Assembly (NCBI GenBank): GCA_024036415.1
Contig: JAMWET010006979.1
Coordinates: 803,501 to 867,500, forward strand
Reading direction: 5' to 3'
From: Prochilodus magdalenae
Taxonomy: Eukaryota; Chordata; Actinopteri; Characiformes; Prochilodontidae
Length of the DNA: 64,000 nucleotides
Shown: positions 1 to 12,636 of the stretch, piece after piece
Numbering within the stretch: position 1 is the stretch's first letter
How the letters are laid out: the number at the start of each line of letters is the position of its first letter
Made by a program: the position numbers and the translations under genes
Notes under the pieces: generated by a model
Database searches by the model: none
Told to the model about the DNA's origin: nothing
Seen by the model: only the letters and a program-made list of their open reading frames with translations

Positions 1-19
1 CCAACTAAATGAGCCTCAG

Positions 20-92
<73 letters not shown>

Positions 93-673
93 CCCTTCTA
101 TGTCTCTCCTTCTCCCTCTCATGCTCTCTCTCTCTTTATCTCTCTTCCCTTCTATTTCCCTCTTTCTCTCTCTGCTTCTCTTCTTTGTCTCTTTGTTTCA
201 ATCTATCTGTCTCTTACTCTTTCTCTCTCACATTCCTCTTTCCTATTTTATCCCTCCTCCCTCACTTTTTCTCTCTGTGTCTCCCTCTTCTTCTGGTTAT
301 CTCGTTCTCTCATGCTCTCTTTCTTTGTGCTCTCCTTTACCTGTGCTCCTATCTTTTTTCTTTATTATCTTGTTTTCTCATCCTCTCCCCCTGCCTTTCT
401 CTCACTCGCTCTCTTTCTCTCTCTCTCTGACTTTTCCTTTCTGTTTTATCTGTGCTACTCGTTTTGTTGTGCTCTTATTCTCAGTTCTTACACTATGTCT
501 GTCTACTACTCTTCTTTTTCCCATTTTCCATCTCCCTGTCTCTCACTTTTTTCTTTCTCTTCCTTTACTCTTTTACTCTCTTTTGATCTGTCTAACTCGT
601 TCTTGTCTTCGAGAGCATTCAGCCCAATCTCACGGTCCTTTGAACCCCCTCATCTCTGTTGTTTTGTGTGGAA

Positions 674-726
<53 letters not shown>

Positions 727-770
727 TTCTCTTCAGACTCTGCTTCAGACTCTCTCTGTCACACGGAGCC
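1..770. repeat. CT-rich low-complexity tract with two (CT)n microsatellites
   Basis: Almost pure pyrimidine sequence. Uninterrupted (CT)n runs lie at about 29-88 and 676-715, separated by degenerate CTCT/TTCT sequence. Long open frames rich in Ser, Leu and Phe cross it, but they are a by-product of the composition (CTC/TCT codons) and are not genes. Confidence 0.93.
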
Positions 771-3599
771 CTCAGAGCTTTCTTTGTTGATGGAGCTCTT
801 CTTTCACAGCACACTGGCTGAGGTAATTGGCACTAGCATGAATGGCAGCTAGCCGCCAGTAAGACAACACCTTTTCAGATAAAAGTGAGGAAGAAAGTGG
901 AGAAAAGAAAAGCTCTGATTAAGGCCCAGATTACCTCAGCTGTCTGTTTTCAAGACTCTGAGAAACTCAGCCTTTCATGTGGGAGCGAGTGTGTGTGGCC
1001 TGCCACTTTCTGGGCCTTTAGTGGAGATCGGTAAAGTGTGCTACTGACGTAGTTTCAGTGTCTCCTGCAGTACAAAGTGCAGAGAATGGGGAAAAGGAGA
1101 CCTACAGAGTGAAACATGGCCTTTGGACAAAAACTAAGTGAGTGCATTTGTTGTTTACCTCTGAAATGTTTCACGGTGATGCTTCAGCCAAAAATCTACA
1201 CGACTGACACAAGACATTTGGCTTCTTTAGCTAGCGTCTTTAGTTTTACACTGATCCTACAAGGCTAATGCAGCAAATAATGGAAGCTTTTAGCCACTAT
1301 CATACAAACTACAATGCCATTCTGGGGGGCAAAGACTCAAAAAAGAAAGAGCAACGTGAATTAAACTTGCAGTCATTGTATACATTGGCCCTTCTTAGTC
1401 TAGCAACTGTAACTACGCCTGGGACACCTCTGCAGCAGCTGAAACACTTTCACAATATGGCATAGCATATTTGTAAATCTAAAAGCTTGCCCAATTTCCC
1501 AAGAGTTCGGTGGAGAGAGTGAATTGTTAAGGCATTTCTCAAGCCGAAGACTTGAGACTCCCAAGAGGAGAAGATGTGTAAGATCTCAGTTAATGTGTAG
1601 AAGACCAGATTACTAAACAAGAGCATTTTCAGAAGAGGCATTGTTCAACCAAACATTGTGCTGCCATTAAAAACTAGCAAGACTGAAGTAGGCAGCCTAC
1701 ATGGGAGCCCCCGAATTGCAGGTGGAGATTTGCAAACTGGGCCAGCCTACAACTTTTACATAACACTGGATAGAATTACTGTACGTGAACTGATGAAACC
1801 TCATACGTACTTTCAGATGCTACTAAATATGGCTTTTTAATGTTGTTCTTTTCAAAACAAGAACGTTGTCTTTTAAAAGATTCAGAATAATGAACTGGCT
1901 CAATATCACAATAAACAAGGTATAAACTGAAGTTTGAATCAGAAATTCCTGGTGATGTTTCTGTCATTCTGCCATCTATAAGACTAAACCAAAATACAGG
2001 CTTTAAGATGTATGCGGAAAGTTTTTTTAGCTATGCCACATACTGCTTTATGCATTTTGAGAAGTGCATTAAACCACATAAGCGTATTTATTTGAGATTA
2101 CTTGAAACCTCAGAGACACATGGAGACAACCAGTTCTCTCCGTATCGGTTCGGCTCCGTGTATGCTTATCGGGCGTGACTGTGATCCATGATGTCACAGT
2201 TGCACTGTAACTGTTATGGATACCACACACTTGAGCGCCACTGGCATTCTGAAACAGGACAGAACACATCACTGTTTATGGAAAGGAGCACCGGGCGATA
2301 AAACATGGCGTTTAATTTGCCGCTGTTCTAGTGAACTGTAGCAGAAGGGACGCAGGCCGATATATGTGTGGTCATTTTATTAATGGCGTCCCTCCAAAAG
2401 CCTAAGGTTTATATCCCACAGGGCAATTCCATAACGTTCTGACGTCCACTGATCTCCATAACCATTCGCATAATTGTTGTGATTAAACAAAGCCATTCAG
2501 GGTGCTTAGATATGAAGTTATAGATATAACAGTTCACAGTGGTGGTGATAGGAACCAGACATCCAAGGCATTTAAGGCCTCTAAAAGCTGCCTCCAAGAT
2601 GGTTACATAAAAATGGTTACACTGGATAGATATAACTGCCTCATGCCTGAGACATTGTTTTAGGATAGTTCAGATGTATATACGTTCATGGCAGAGAGAT
2701 ACATTTATGGCAGGGCGCAAAACAGTCCCCAAGGATGGCTCGTTCTTAACCCACTACGAAAGCTTTAGCACAAGTTCTGCCAGGAAGACTCCAATACGGC
2801 ATCACTCATTCATTCACTACTCTGGCCAAACGCAGTCTGCTTCAACAGGATTCCTGTTTTGCTGCTTTCAGGTGCTGATGTTTCAGTATTATCCTTCTTC
2901 CACTTCCAACCTCAGTTTGGTCCCAGTCCTGTTGTCCGGGAAGTAGGCTTCGCCCCTGCCGTCCATTTCCAGCAGGATCTGTGAGGGTCTGAATGCTTCA
3001 AGACCTGGGCCCAGGACTTAACCCGTCTCTTTTGCCTTCTGAGTGTTTCTGTCAAAACTGAATTACTTTATTCAGGAACTGGATCATACTAAGAAACTGG
3101 AAACAAGTCAGCAGAGTTCCCATTTAACGGTCTATTCAGTGCGTGAAAGATGCTGAGTACAAATACAAAGCTGCAATCAGCCGTCTATTCAGGCATGCTC
3201 ACTTCTAACAGGGGCATAGAGTCAAACAGACCGCTACACTGTCTTCATAGACAAACACTGGCATGGGCTGTGAATGGGTTGCGGTGAGGAGCTTAGGCTG
3301 CGTTTACACAGCAGGTAAAAGTGGCCCCAATCTTTTTCTTCACACATGAGATGTGTTGTCTGTGTGGGAGTCTGAACAGCTAAGAACTACTGAGCCCACT
3401 CAAGTAGAACAAGGCCAAAGTGGTCTTAATTCAAACTTCAGACATGAACCAAAACTGTGGCCATGGCCCAATTACATGCCCTTTATACAGTGAGCTCAAA
3501 CATGCTCTCAGTGATTACCCCACCTGTTAGACATTGGAAGTTCAGTAGCGCCTCTGAGATGCTGGTGACACTGAAACCTGAGCAGGAGGTTAGGAGCAT
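771..3599. other. intergenic, no gene recognised
   Basis: Only short open frames without recognisable domains, and no convincing exon with splice signals. I see no clear transposon ends here. It lies beyond the 3' end of adamts15. Confidence 0.6.
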
Positions 3600-4345
3600 A
3601 ATCTGTTCAGACTAATGTAAAGTCACATGTATTGTGGAGACCTTAACAAGAAAATCAGTTTTGGTGAGAAAACAGGATTTGGGCCACTTGCTGGTTCCAC
3701 AACACCAAGTTCCGAACTTCTAGCACAAGCTCTGTTTATCTGGAGTTGGTTTCCAATGGCTGAGCAGCTGTCCCTAAGCCTAGGATCACTATTTGCAATG
3801 TTAGGTGTCATCTGGAAAGGTGTAAAGCATGCTTCCACTGGTGTCTGAAGCAGTGGAGGTGCTTTCAAAGTGATGAATCTAATTTCTTCATATGACAGTC
3901 TGACAGAAAGAACGTTACCTGAATGCATAGTGCTGAGGGGAAAATGGTCTGGGACTTTTTTATTGTTTGGGAAATCTTAACGTTACAGGTCACAATGGCA
4001 TTCTAAAGGACATCAGGCTCTTTTCTGCTTCAGCATGACTTTACTCCGATGCACAAAGCATGGTCCATGAAGAAATGGTTTGCCAGGTTTGCTGTGGAAG
4101 AACTTGCCCGGCCTACACAGAGCTCTGACCTCAACTCCATCCAACCCCTTTGCGATGAACCACTGAAACACCACTTGTGAGCCAGGCCTAATAACCATAC
4201 ATTACTATTCCTCTTGTGGCTGAGTAGAAGGAAATCCCCACACTGACGTTCCAAAATCTGTTGGATTTTGAGAAGAGTGGTGGGTTTTCTAGCAGCAGGG
4301 GACTAACTCCATATCAGTGCTTTAGGATTTTGGAATGAGCGCTTC
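3600..4345 (+). pseudogene. Tc1/mariner-like transposase remnant
   Basis: Decayed plus-strand copy of a Tc1-like transposase. Readable pieces include SDESNFF near 3870 (the DE-type catalytic strand with its usual Ser-Asp-Glu-Ser context) and, around 4020-4150, QHDFTPMHKAW followed by a degraded form of the WPxQSPDLNPIEHLWDE signature (here RPTQSSDLNSIQPLCDE). In-frame stops and frame changes show it is dead. A second remnant that looks like the same family, also plus-strand, lies at 60300-61085. Boundaries are approximate because I could not place both terminal inverted repeats. Confidence 0.7.
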
Positions 4346-5459
4346 AACAAGCACATAAGGATGTTATTTTCACATACTTATGGTCGTGTAGTGTATAACG
4401 TTAAGTAGAAAGCTATGCTGTTGGAAACTGCATTATAGCTTGGTCTGGAGAGGGTAAGTGGGAGAGTCAAGAGAATTCCCGGTGGGCTGGTAGAGTTTTG
4501 GGCCTTTTAGAGCTAATGTATACCTTCACTCACATAAGCACAGGAACTCTCAAACTATAAATATTATCCCCAAGCGTATATCTGCAGCCACAGTATCATC
4601 CAGTCTAGTCCTGGCTGACACAGCAGGCGGTGCTCTACAGAGTCTGCTACTTTTGCTTCAGGCCTTCAGTCTGTTATCAGCACCAGTCTGAATTAAGATC
4701 TCCAGTTATGGTTAGAAGATGCAAGTGTTGTTCCTTAAAGTATGTTATTAAGGACCCCTCCAAAACCCCTCCAAAAACAAATCTAAAAAAAGATGCTGTG
4801 TAAAATTAGAGGTCGGGGCAGGACTTTTTTTTAAATCCTGTTACCACTAGAATTCTTCCTACTTGCACCATAGACACTTCGGCCCTGTATGAAGGTTATT
4901 GGCATCCAATATTTGACATATTCTAATTAACAAATCAATTATTCTGAAACTGTCCACTATATGTCACACTTGCCCATAATCAACTTCATTGTGGCACACT
5001 GGCATTTCTGTAGATCACTTTCTATAGCTGAGACTGATTGGCTGTTTAAAGCTAGGTTTATAGCGCTGTAAGTGGCACAAGGGTGCATGCGGCAATAATG
5101 CAGTCACAGCACCTACAACCTCATGCTGTTGCAGTCTATGGCCCTGCAACTCTGCATTTCTGTAACCAGTTACCACCGTTTACCTATACTTAAAATGAGT
5201 TCATTTGATGGGAGATTTGCTAAGCATTTGCTAAGCCAGGAGATAAATGAGATCGAAGCGAAAAGGGGACAAAGAGAGATCGAAAGTCAGAGAAGAAAGG
5301 GAGGCAGAAAGTAATGCAGTGGAAATAACAGGATGAACGCTCAGGATTACAAAACTTTGCAATGAGGAAGTGTTTAAATGGGGTTAAATGGACAACGGGT
5401 GGATCCAAAATTCAGGAGAGCTAGAGAGGGACTGATTGGGTGACTGGGTGACTTATATA
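4346..5459. other. intergenic, no gene recognised
   Basis: No exon-like sequence or recognisable repeat structure apart from short homopolymer runs. Confidence 0.55.
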
Positions 5460-5991
5460 CAGGGGTTGGACAATGAAACTGAAACACCTGTCATTTTAGA
5501 GTGGGAGGTCTCATGGCTAAATAGGACCAGCCTGGTGGCCAATCTTCATTAATTGCACATTGCACCAGTAAGAGCAGAGTGTGAAGGTTCAGTTAGCAGG
5601 TAAGAGCACAGTTCTGCTCAAAATACTGCAATGCACACAACATTATGGGTGACATACCAGAGTTCAAAAGAGGACAGATTGTTGGTGCACGTTTTGCTGG
5701 CGCATCTGTGACCAAGACAGCAAGTCTTTGTGATGTATCAAGAGCCACGGTATCCAGGGTAATGTCAGCATACCACCAAGAAGGACGAACCTCCACCAGC
5801 ATCACGTAGTGACCTGGCCACTATCCTGCAAGAAGAATGGCTTAAATCCCTCTGACCACTGTGCAGGACGCAGTATATGTCATTCCCAAGACCAACTGAC
5901 GCTGTATTGGCCGCAAAAGGAGGCCCTACACCATACTAATAAATGATTGTGGTCTAAAACCAGGTGTTTCAGTTTCATTGTCCAACCCCTG
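5460..5991 (+). mobile_element. internally deleted Tc1-like transposon with intact terminal inverted repeats
   Basis: The element begins CAGGGGTTGGACAATGAAAC and ends with the exact reverse complement (GTTTCATTGTCCAACCCCTG); the inverted repeat continues through GAAACACCTG. Each end is flanked by TA (5458-5459 and 5992-5993), the target duplication of Tc1/mariner elements. At 532 bp it is far shorter than an autonomous copy (about 1.2-1.6 kb), so most of the transposase has been lost. It keeps the transposase N-terminus (separate entry) and could have been moved only in trans. Confidence 0.92.
5645..5809 (+). pseudogene. N-terminal fragment of Tc1-like transposase (helix-turn-helix domain)
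   Basis: A 54-codon open frame starting MGDIPEFKRGQIVGARFAGA, then SVTKTASLCDVSRATVSRVM. This is the first DNA-binding helix-turn-helix of Tc1 transposases, where the GQIVGARxAGASVTKTA and VSRATVSxV pattern is typical. It stops at a TAG after the DNA-binding region and no catalytic DDE part follows, in keeping with the internal deletion. Confidence 0.85.
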
Positions 5992-5993
5992 TA

Positions 5994-7281
5994 TCTTTCT
6001 CATCTTTGTGCCTCTTAGTTGCTTGATTTGAACTTGGTTTTGTGGTCTTGTCTAAACAGAAGTTCTGCCTATGCTGTTCTGGGCAGCCGTATACTTTATA
6101 GTGAAGGCACTGCAGTGTTGCTGGACTTAAAGTGAATAGATTGTTATAGATGCGTATCAGGGCTGAAGTGTTGGAATATGAATGGTGATGACTGAACTCC
6201 TGCTAGGAACAATGTATAGTCCCATTTAGACTCTGGGAGATGTTCACAGAACCCCACCCAGGTTAGGCCAAATCATCACTTTCCATAGAAAAACTTTTTA
6301 AAATTAAATTTCATGCATTATTTGAATGACACTGCTGTTTATATTGTGTGAAACTTTCATGAGGAATGGACCAACAGAAACGGCCCTGAGTCACTTGGAA
6401 AACAGTCCAAGGTTCCATTGACTTACATTAGAATTATATTCGGCTTTGGCCTTTCCTGTAAAGTTGCCATTCTGGAGATACTTGTTTTGCTTTGGATGGC
6501 GACAAAGTCTTTTGCCTTGCATGTAGATCTTCAACACTCGTGCTCTACACTCTTCACAGACAATAGTGAAATCTGCCAGTGCTAGTTTTGTTTTGATGGC
6601 AGAACAGATGAGTCGGTAAGGTTTTAGACAAATCCCATTTAGTTTCCATGAGAAACCGCTTCCTAATTTCCTCTCATGGTTTTTTTTAAGTATGTAGTGA
6701 CTTCTGGGCCGCAAATGCTTTCTGAATTACTGTGAAACCAAACCTAGGCCCATTAAACATGGAAGGAATAAATCATTGCTGACTATAGAGACTTCATAAA
6801 GGATTGTATCTGCTTCTCTTAATAAATATTACCAGCGCTACCACACTATTAAGGAATTCTGCAAAGCCGAACCAGAACTGTGAAGCCATGTGACAAACCA
6901 AACTGTAATTGTAAATGTGGTGTGCCTTCTTAAACACATTCTCAGAGAAAACCCTGATCATAAACAGCCGCTGAGCAGAAAATAATTACTATCAATAAAC
7001 CATGAAGTTGCTTATTAAAATCATGCCTGACATCCTTGGGAAACGAGAAACACGGATGTTTTGCAATTTCCATTGCATTTATCATTCCCGAAAATCTGAA
7101 TGCATGGAGAAAGTACAGTAGCTAAGTGCTGATATGCGATATATTATCAGTTTCGGGGCAGAGATAAGATGAGCACTTTGACTCAGCACACCAGAAATGA
7201 TATATAAATACACATTCCTAATATACATTTATATATTGATACAAAGAGCAGATCAGTGTGGCGGTACATACCTGCTTCAGG
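5994..7281. other. intergenic, no gene recognised
   Basis: AT-rich sequence. A 107-residue minus-strand open frame (6391-6714) shows no family features, and I do not support it as a gene. Confidence 0.55.
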
Positions 7282-7625
7282 GAGCAGCACGGTGCTGCAC
7301 GGTGGTACAGTGGGTAGAACTGTCACCTCACAGCAAAAAGGGCCTGGATTTGATTCCCAGCTGGGATGTCCGAGGCCCTCTCTCTGTGGAGTTTGCCTGT
7401 TTTCCATGTGTCTGTGTGGCTTTCCTCCCACAGTCCAAAGACATGCAGACTGGTGGATTAGAGGTGCTAAATAGCCCCTCTGGGTGTGAATGTGTGTGTC
7501 TGCGCTGTGATGGACTGGTGGCCTGTCCAGGGAATTTCTTGCCTTCCACCCAATAAACACTGGGATAAGCTCCAACACACCCACTAACCCAGAAGGATAA
7601 GCTGCTTAGAAGGTGGAGATGGTGA
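7282..7625 (+). mobile_element. tRNA-derived SINE
   Basis: tRNA-like head with a pol III A-box-like stretch (ggtggtacagtgggtagaac, 7301-7320) and a B-box-like stretch (gatttgattccc, about 7347-7358). A body of the common fish SINE type follows: 'gtggagtttgcctgttttcc', 'cctcccacagtccaaagaca', 'gatggactggtggcctgtcc' and 'gggataagctcca'. It ends in an imperfect GGTGGAGATGGTGAT tail near 7625. The family name is left open. Confidence 0.85.
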
Positions 7626-7825
7626 TATGATTCCAACTTACCAAATTATATACTGGAACAATGGACTGGCCCCCTCAGAGGCCCCAGCATCACTGAATGT
7701 GTTTGAGCCGAAAATGCTATCAACCTCTGAACTGAATTTTGGGAGGTACAGAAAAATACCCCTGCAGATTTTCAAGAAAGCAAGCATGTTGCAGAAGAAT
7801 GGAAGCTGCCATTAAGGCAACGGGG

Positions 7826-8265
7826 TGTCAGACGGCAAAGGATTGGACGTGACGCGCGCTGAGCCACAGTAACAGAAAAGTCTATTAGTCAACACGCCGA
7901 GTCTGGCGAAACAACAAACACTCAGGAGACAGACTAGATCGGGCACCCAGGGACAGGGCGAGGGTCGAAGACCAAAGAGAGAGAAGGAAGCCGATACGGG
8001 ATGTGCCAGGGGAGTAAGCCAAGGGGTAGTCGATCACTGTGAGACAAAGACAACAGGTTAGTGGGGCGCAGGCTTGCAAATGAGATTGGCATAGCTTCGC
8101 GCCGACTGCACGTGCGGTAGTGGCTTATATACTCCCCTGACAGCTGGCCGTTATCAATAAGCCGGCGAATGGGAACGAGTGAGTGTGGGTGTGACGTCAT
8201 CGGACCGTGCCCCCTGGGAACTGGAGTTCGGAGGAGCGAAGGCAGGCAGACCCACGGGCGTGACA
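7826..8265 (-). mobile_element. solo LTR of a retrotransposon
   Basis: A 440-bp block bounded by TG...CA (plus strand TGTCAGACGG...GGGCGTGACA) and flanked on both sides by the same 5-bp duplication CGGGG (7821-7825 and 8266-8270). On the minus strand it begins TGTCACGCCCG, as many Gypsy-type LTRs do, and has a TATA-like box (gagtatataagcc; plus strand near 8126-8138). No internal gag/pol sequence is adjacent, so this is the product of LTR-LTR recombination. GC content is higher than the surroundings. The Gypsy assignment is inference from the ends only. Confidence 0.85.
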
Positions 8266-8479
8266 CGGGGTGGGTATTTTAATTACATTGTAGTTAGTTG
8301 TAGAGGTGTATATATAAAGCCATAGCCGAAAGGTTAAAAAAGCTCGATTCAAATTACATGACGTGTTGAATTTCTAAGGTAAAATACTCTTCAGGGATCA
8401 AACTTAAAGATGATGTCATTTTGCAAAGCTGAACTTTTGACCAAGATCTTCTATTGATGACAGGAGAGTAAAATCACAC

Positions 8480-9010
8480 TGTAAAGTTTTCTCCAGCATC
8501 TCCCAACGACTTTCAAAGGGCTTAAGGTCAGGACTCTGTGGGGGCCAGTTCATGTGTTATTCCTCGTGTTTATTGGACCACCCTTTCACAATCCTGCCAT
8601 TGTCATCTTGGAATATGGCTGTGCCATCAGTAAAAATCCATTAATGAAATAATTGTCATTCAGTACCTTCAGGTAGTCAACTGACCCGTTTTATTACCAC
8701 ATAATGATTCAAATAATGTTTCCCTCCACCTGACCAACTGAAGAACCCCAGATCACAACACTGCCTGCAGAGGCTTGTACCATGGGCACTATGCATTACT
8801 AGGCACATCGCCTTCCCTCCTTCACTAAATTTGGAATCTGGGACAGGTAAATCATCAGACCACATGTCCATTTTCCATTGCTCCAGAATCCAATCCATCT
8901 ACTGTAGATTTCTTTTGTTTTAACAGTTTGACCACCAAGCGTTTATGATCCTATTTTTTCCTGACCATATTTTATCCATGAAATTGACATTTCTCAACTC
9001 TCCTTCCTAG
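8480..9010 (-). pseudogene. Tc1-like transposase remnant, minus strand
   Basis: Read on the minus strand, the order is LEQWKMDMWSDD (the catalytic-strand region, with W-S-D followed by a mutated Glu), a central part, then FQDDNG and finally MNWPPQSPDLKPFESRWEML, which is the conserved WPxQSPDLNPIExLW signature close to the last catalytic residue. Stops and frame breaks are present. It looks different from the plus-strand remnants at 3600 and 60300, so it is probably another Tc1 family. Confidence 0.75.
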
Positions 9011-10319
9011 TTTCATTAATGTGTTGGGCAGTTCCTCACCCAGGTTCATTCATTCCAGCTTTTTTTTTTTTTGCTTGATGCATGCCAGGAACTTGACCCA
9101 TCTGAAACACTGTAACAACCACGAGATGTGGTTCCCAGGTAGTTGTTAAGAAATGAGAAGCTTGTGACTGTATCTGTTAGGGCTAAAAGTATCATTGCCA
9201 GCTGAAACATTAATCACTGCAATGCACATTATTTATCAAAGGCTTTTTAAAAAAACAGGCTGATCTATAGATCTGTAGTCCATTGACTTTAGTTCCAGCA
9301 CCCACGGTTTAGTGTTTAATGGCCTAAAAGCTACAAAGAAAAGTAAGAAAAAGAGGACAGAGCACTTCGCAAAATTCTATTGAATTTGGGAGGATGTTTG
9401 GGGTTAATGTGGACGTTGGGGTCGGAGCAAACTTTCCAAACTGGCTCTTTCAGGCTGATGTCCAGCCAAAACCTCAGCGACAACTGCTTATGGTCATACA
9501 AAAGTGATTAACCCTTGTGCACAACAAAACAGCCAGTCTCACTTTAAAAAGGCAAGCCATCTTAATGACCATAAGAAGTTCTCCACTATGATCTAGACCT
9601 CAAACACAAATACGTTATGGCTTGTTGAGAATCAGCAGGCTTGTTTCTGCTGACACTGTCCATTAAAACCATCTTTTAATGTCTGCGTCTGTTTGCAGAC
9701 CACCAGCGTTGAGGAACTTCTGGGTTCTAAACCAGAATGCATCGGAGGCAGTTGAACATTACGTACAGTATGGTGCAATGTTGTTCTTTGTCCTTCGGGC
9801 CACACATGTGGCTCTTCAAAGTAAGGTTGTGACCCTGTGCCAAAGGAAATTTCCTGCAGGTCAGCCAAGCTACAAGGCCAGAGGGGAAGCTTAGCTGGAA
9901 ATCCCAGGAGCAGGGTGCAGGAAAGCCAGGAAGATCCACCAGCAGGGAACAGTAATTGACATGGATCTTGCGGTGCCTCCTGCATCGCGTCATTTGGGGA
10001 TCTTTCTGGGGAGTCCAGGGTCTACGCTGGCTAGACAAGACGAGAGAAACCTCATTCTAAAGGACTAGGTTGTCTTTATTAGATTGGAAGGATTTGTGTT
10101 AGGTCTTCAGAATTTATCCTCATAAACCCTGTGTTCAGGTTAAGCTTCATAAGGGTGGGCTCACAAAGTACATAGAAATCCAGTAGGGCTTAACTTTCTA
10201 GTTGACACGTACAATGTGTACACTGGTGTTATTGTTTAAGCAGCATATGTCAGAGGTATGAATCCACACGAATCCACTGTACCATAAGGACTTTGAGAAT
10301 TAGAATTTAGAACCATTTG
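9011..10319. other. intergenic, no gene recognised
   Basis: The open frames here (for example 9632-9985 minus and 9679-9894 plus) overlap on opposite strands and have no recognisable domain or exon signals. Confidence 0.55.
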
Positions 10320-10324
10320 CTAAT

Positions 10325-11336
10325 TGCATTTGCACTTCCGACGCAATCCACCCCCCCTCCCCCCCCCCCCTCCACATCAACAACACTGCAGTATCCATGG
10401 TGGAGTCACTCAAGTTCCTGGGCACCACCATCTCCAGAGACTTGAAATGGGAGAAAAACACCATCTCCATCATCAAGAAAGCTCAACAGAGAATGTTCTT
10501 CTTGAGACAGCTCAAGAAATTCAACCTGCCACAGACCCTGATGATCCAGTTCTACACAGCGATCATCGAGTCCATTCTCACAGCCTCTATAACTATCTGG
10601 TTTGGTTCCTCCACCTCACAAGAAAGAACCAAACTCCAGCGCATCATCAGGACAGCAGAGAGGATCATTGGATGTAACCTGCCATCACTTCAGCAGATCT
10701 ACACCAGCAGGGTGAGGAAGCGTGCTGGCAAAATTACCTCTGACCACCCTTCACATCCTGGGACACCGAGCCGGTCCTTTCTGTCCATACACGTCCCCTC
10801 CTGTTAGAAGAGACTGCGGTCCATCACAACCAGCCACACTACGTCATGCTAACGAGCGTTGTTTCACCAGAGCGTGTATCCCGGTCCTCAACCACAGTCG
10901 GACACCTCCCGACTTTTTAAATGCCCTCAAAAACATCCCACTGAACATGTAACCAAACCTGACTGTGAAACAGCTTACTTGCCCTCTAGCCGATTGCACT
11001 CTGCCTATTTGCACACCTGTACAGATGTCTCTCGATTCTGTAAAATATTCAGGTCATACTGTACCTTTCTATTTTTCAACAAAATCTGTTTTCACATCTC
11101 TTCCAGCTTCTTCAGGCTTTATTAACCTTTAGTACTTTTTTTACTTTTTAATTTACCCTACCACTATTTTATTGTTTAGATGTAATTTTCCTTTAGTTTG
11201 ATACTGTAAATAATCTGTGTTCTGTGTTTTTGTTACTTGTCTTTGTTACTTGTCATACGTGTTGCTCTTACCAAGACAAATTCCTTGTATGTGTAACATA
11301 CTTGGTGAAATAAAGAGATTCTGATTCTGATTCAGA
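10325..11336 (+). mobile_element. 3' end of an L2/CR1-type non-LTR retrotransposon (LINE)
   Basis: The plus-strand frame 10397-10807 encodes the end of a reverse transcriptase: KFLGTTISRDLKW, then KKAQQRMFFLRQLKKF, then YTAIIESILTASITIWFGSS and LQRIIRTAERIIGC. This matches the thumb/C-terminal pattern of fish L2/CR1-like ORF2 proteins. A 3' UTR follows and ends with tandem GATTCTGATTCTGATTC at about 11319-11336, a tail style typical of L2-like LINEs. The 5' part is missing, as in most 5'-truncated insertions; the head is a poly-C stretch near 10350. Confidence 0.85.
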
Positions 11337-11344
11337 GGAATTTG

Positions 11345-11575
11345 ACTGCCGCATTTAAATAATTCACACACAGACATACAAGTGAGCACGCACTCCAGGG
11401 AACAGTGAGCACACTTGCCCAGAGTGGTGGACGGCCTTATCCACGGTAGCAGTTAAGTTGAGTCAGGTGCCTTGCTCAAGGGCACTTCAGTCATTCCTAT
11501 CAGCTCAAGGAATCAACCCGGTGACCCTCTGGTCACAAAGTTGGTTCCTTAACCTCCAGCCCATGCTCAGGTGTG
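11345..11575 (-). mobile_element. tRNA-derived SINE, minus strand
   Basis: On the minus strand it starts 'gcatgggctggaggttaagg' (A-box-like), then 'caccgggttgattcc' (B-box-like), then 'tgaagtgcccttgagcaagg' and 'caccttgactc'-like body sequence. This is a widespread fish SINE head/body combination. The 3' limit is approximate. Confidence 0.7.
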
Positions 11576-12210
11576 GCCAGTAAATGAGTACAGGCATTGT
11601 CACATTGTATATAGTACGTTTCGCTTGTAATTGAGTTTGATATTAAATTGTACTATTATTAACTTTCAGATTAGTCAGGTGTACTGTATAAAATCACCTC
11701 ACTTCAACATGTACCCTCCCTCAGCTTCATTTCAAAGTACAATATCCTACTTTCAGTCTCTTTACATTCTGCAGGTGTAATCAGAAGCAACAGAAGTGAC
11801 TGCGTTTTCTGGAATATGTGGAAAAACATGATTTTCAAACTTTGAATCTGAAGCAAACCAATCATATCTCACTATTGGCTACACCCCACCCCTAATTCCC
11901 AATTGTCCAATCGCCACTGTAACACTGTTACAGAACTCAAGCCTTTGCTGCAGCCTTTAGTGGAATGGTTTTAAATGAAACACCCAATAATGAGATAACA
12001 GGAAAGAGATTACAGAGATTACAAACCCAAAACCCCAACAGTGGATCAGACCGCATGGCCAGTTAAATCAACCAAAGACGTGAACCACTGTTCCTGGCGA
12101 TGGGATGTTTAGCCTTGGGTGATTGATCATGGGTTGGTGTGTTGAAGAAGAGTTAATGCACTGTAAGATTCCAACGTGGCCTATCCCTTATAAATTTCCA
12201 ACATTGTTCG
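11576..12210. other. intergenic, no gene recognised
   Basis: No exon signals, long frames or clear repeats. Confidence 0.5.
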
Positions 12211-12349
12211 CAATCACGTAAATCCAGATTGCGTGTTAGACACGTACACGCCCAATGGTTTCCACGTGGGGAAATATTGTGGATTTCCGTGATTGGACAC
12301 GTAGGCTATTACGCACCCACTTGTTTCTGGAATTGGATTTACGTGATTG
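12211..12349. repeat. 16-bp perfect inverted repeat
   Basis: caatcacgtaaatcca (12211-12226) recurs as its exact reverse complement at 12334-12349. A related copy (gatttccgtgattggacac) lies between them near 12281-12299. This could be the core of a small palindromic element; no target duplication is obvious. Confidence 0.6.
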
Positions 12350-12636
12350 AACACATGGGTGAGATATCCAGGATAGGCCAGGCACCGTTTTTGACAGTTG
12401 CCTTCATATCAACCAGTGTCACCTTTGTCCTCCGTCAGGACTACAGTGGTTCAGTTGGTCTTTGGTTGAATTTTAACTGGCCATGTCCTGGTATGTATCT
12501 GTATCCATCTGGTTGGGGTTTTTGGGCTTGGTCTGTAATTCCCGAAGGGGGACACGTTTCGCTCAAAATGCAAACAAATATAGAAAGCAGTGAATGTCAA
12601 TTAATTAACTTTATTTTATTTATATTGTTTATGTAC

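Noticed and set aside
9..852. Long Ser/Leu-rich open frames at the left edge
   Set aside because: They arise from CT-rich low-complexity DNA; all frames are open because CTC/TCT repeats contain no stops.
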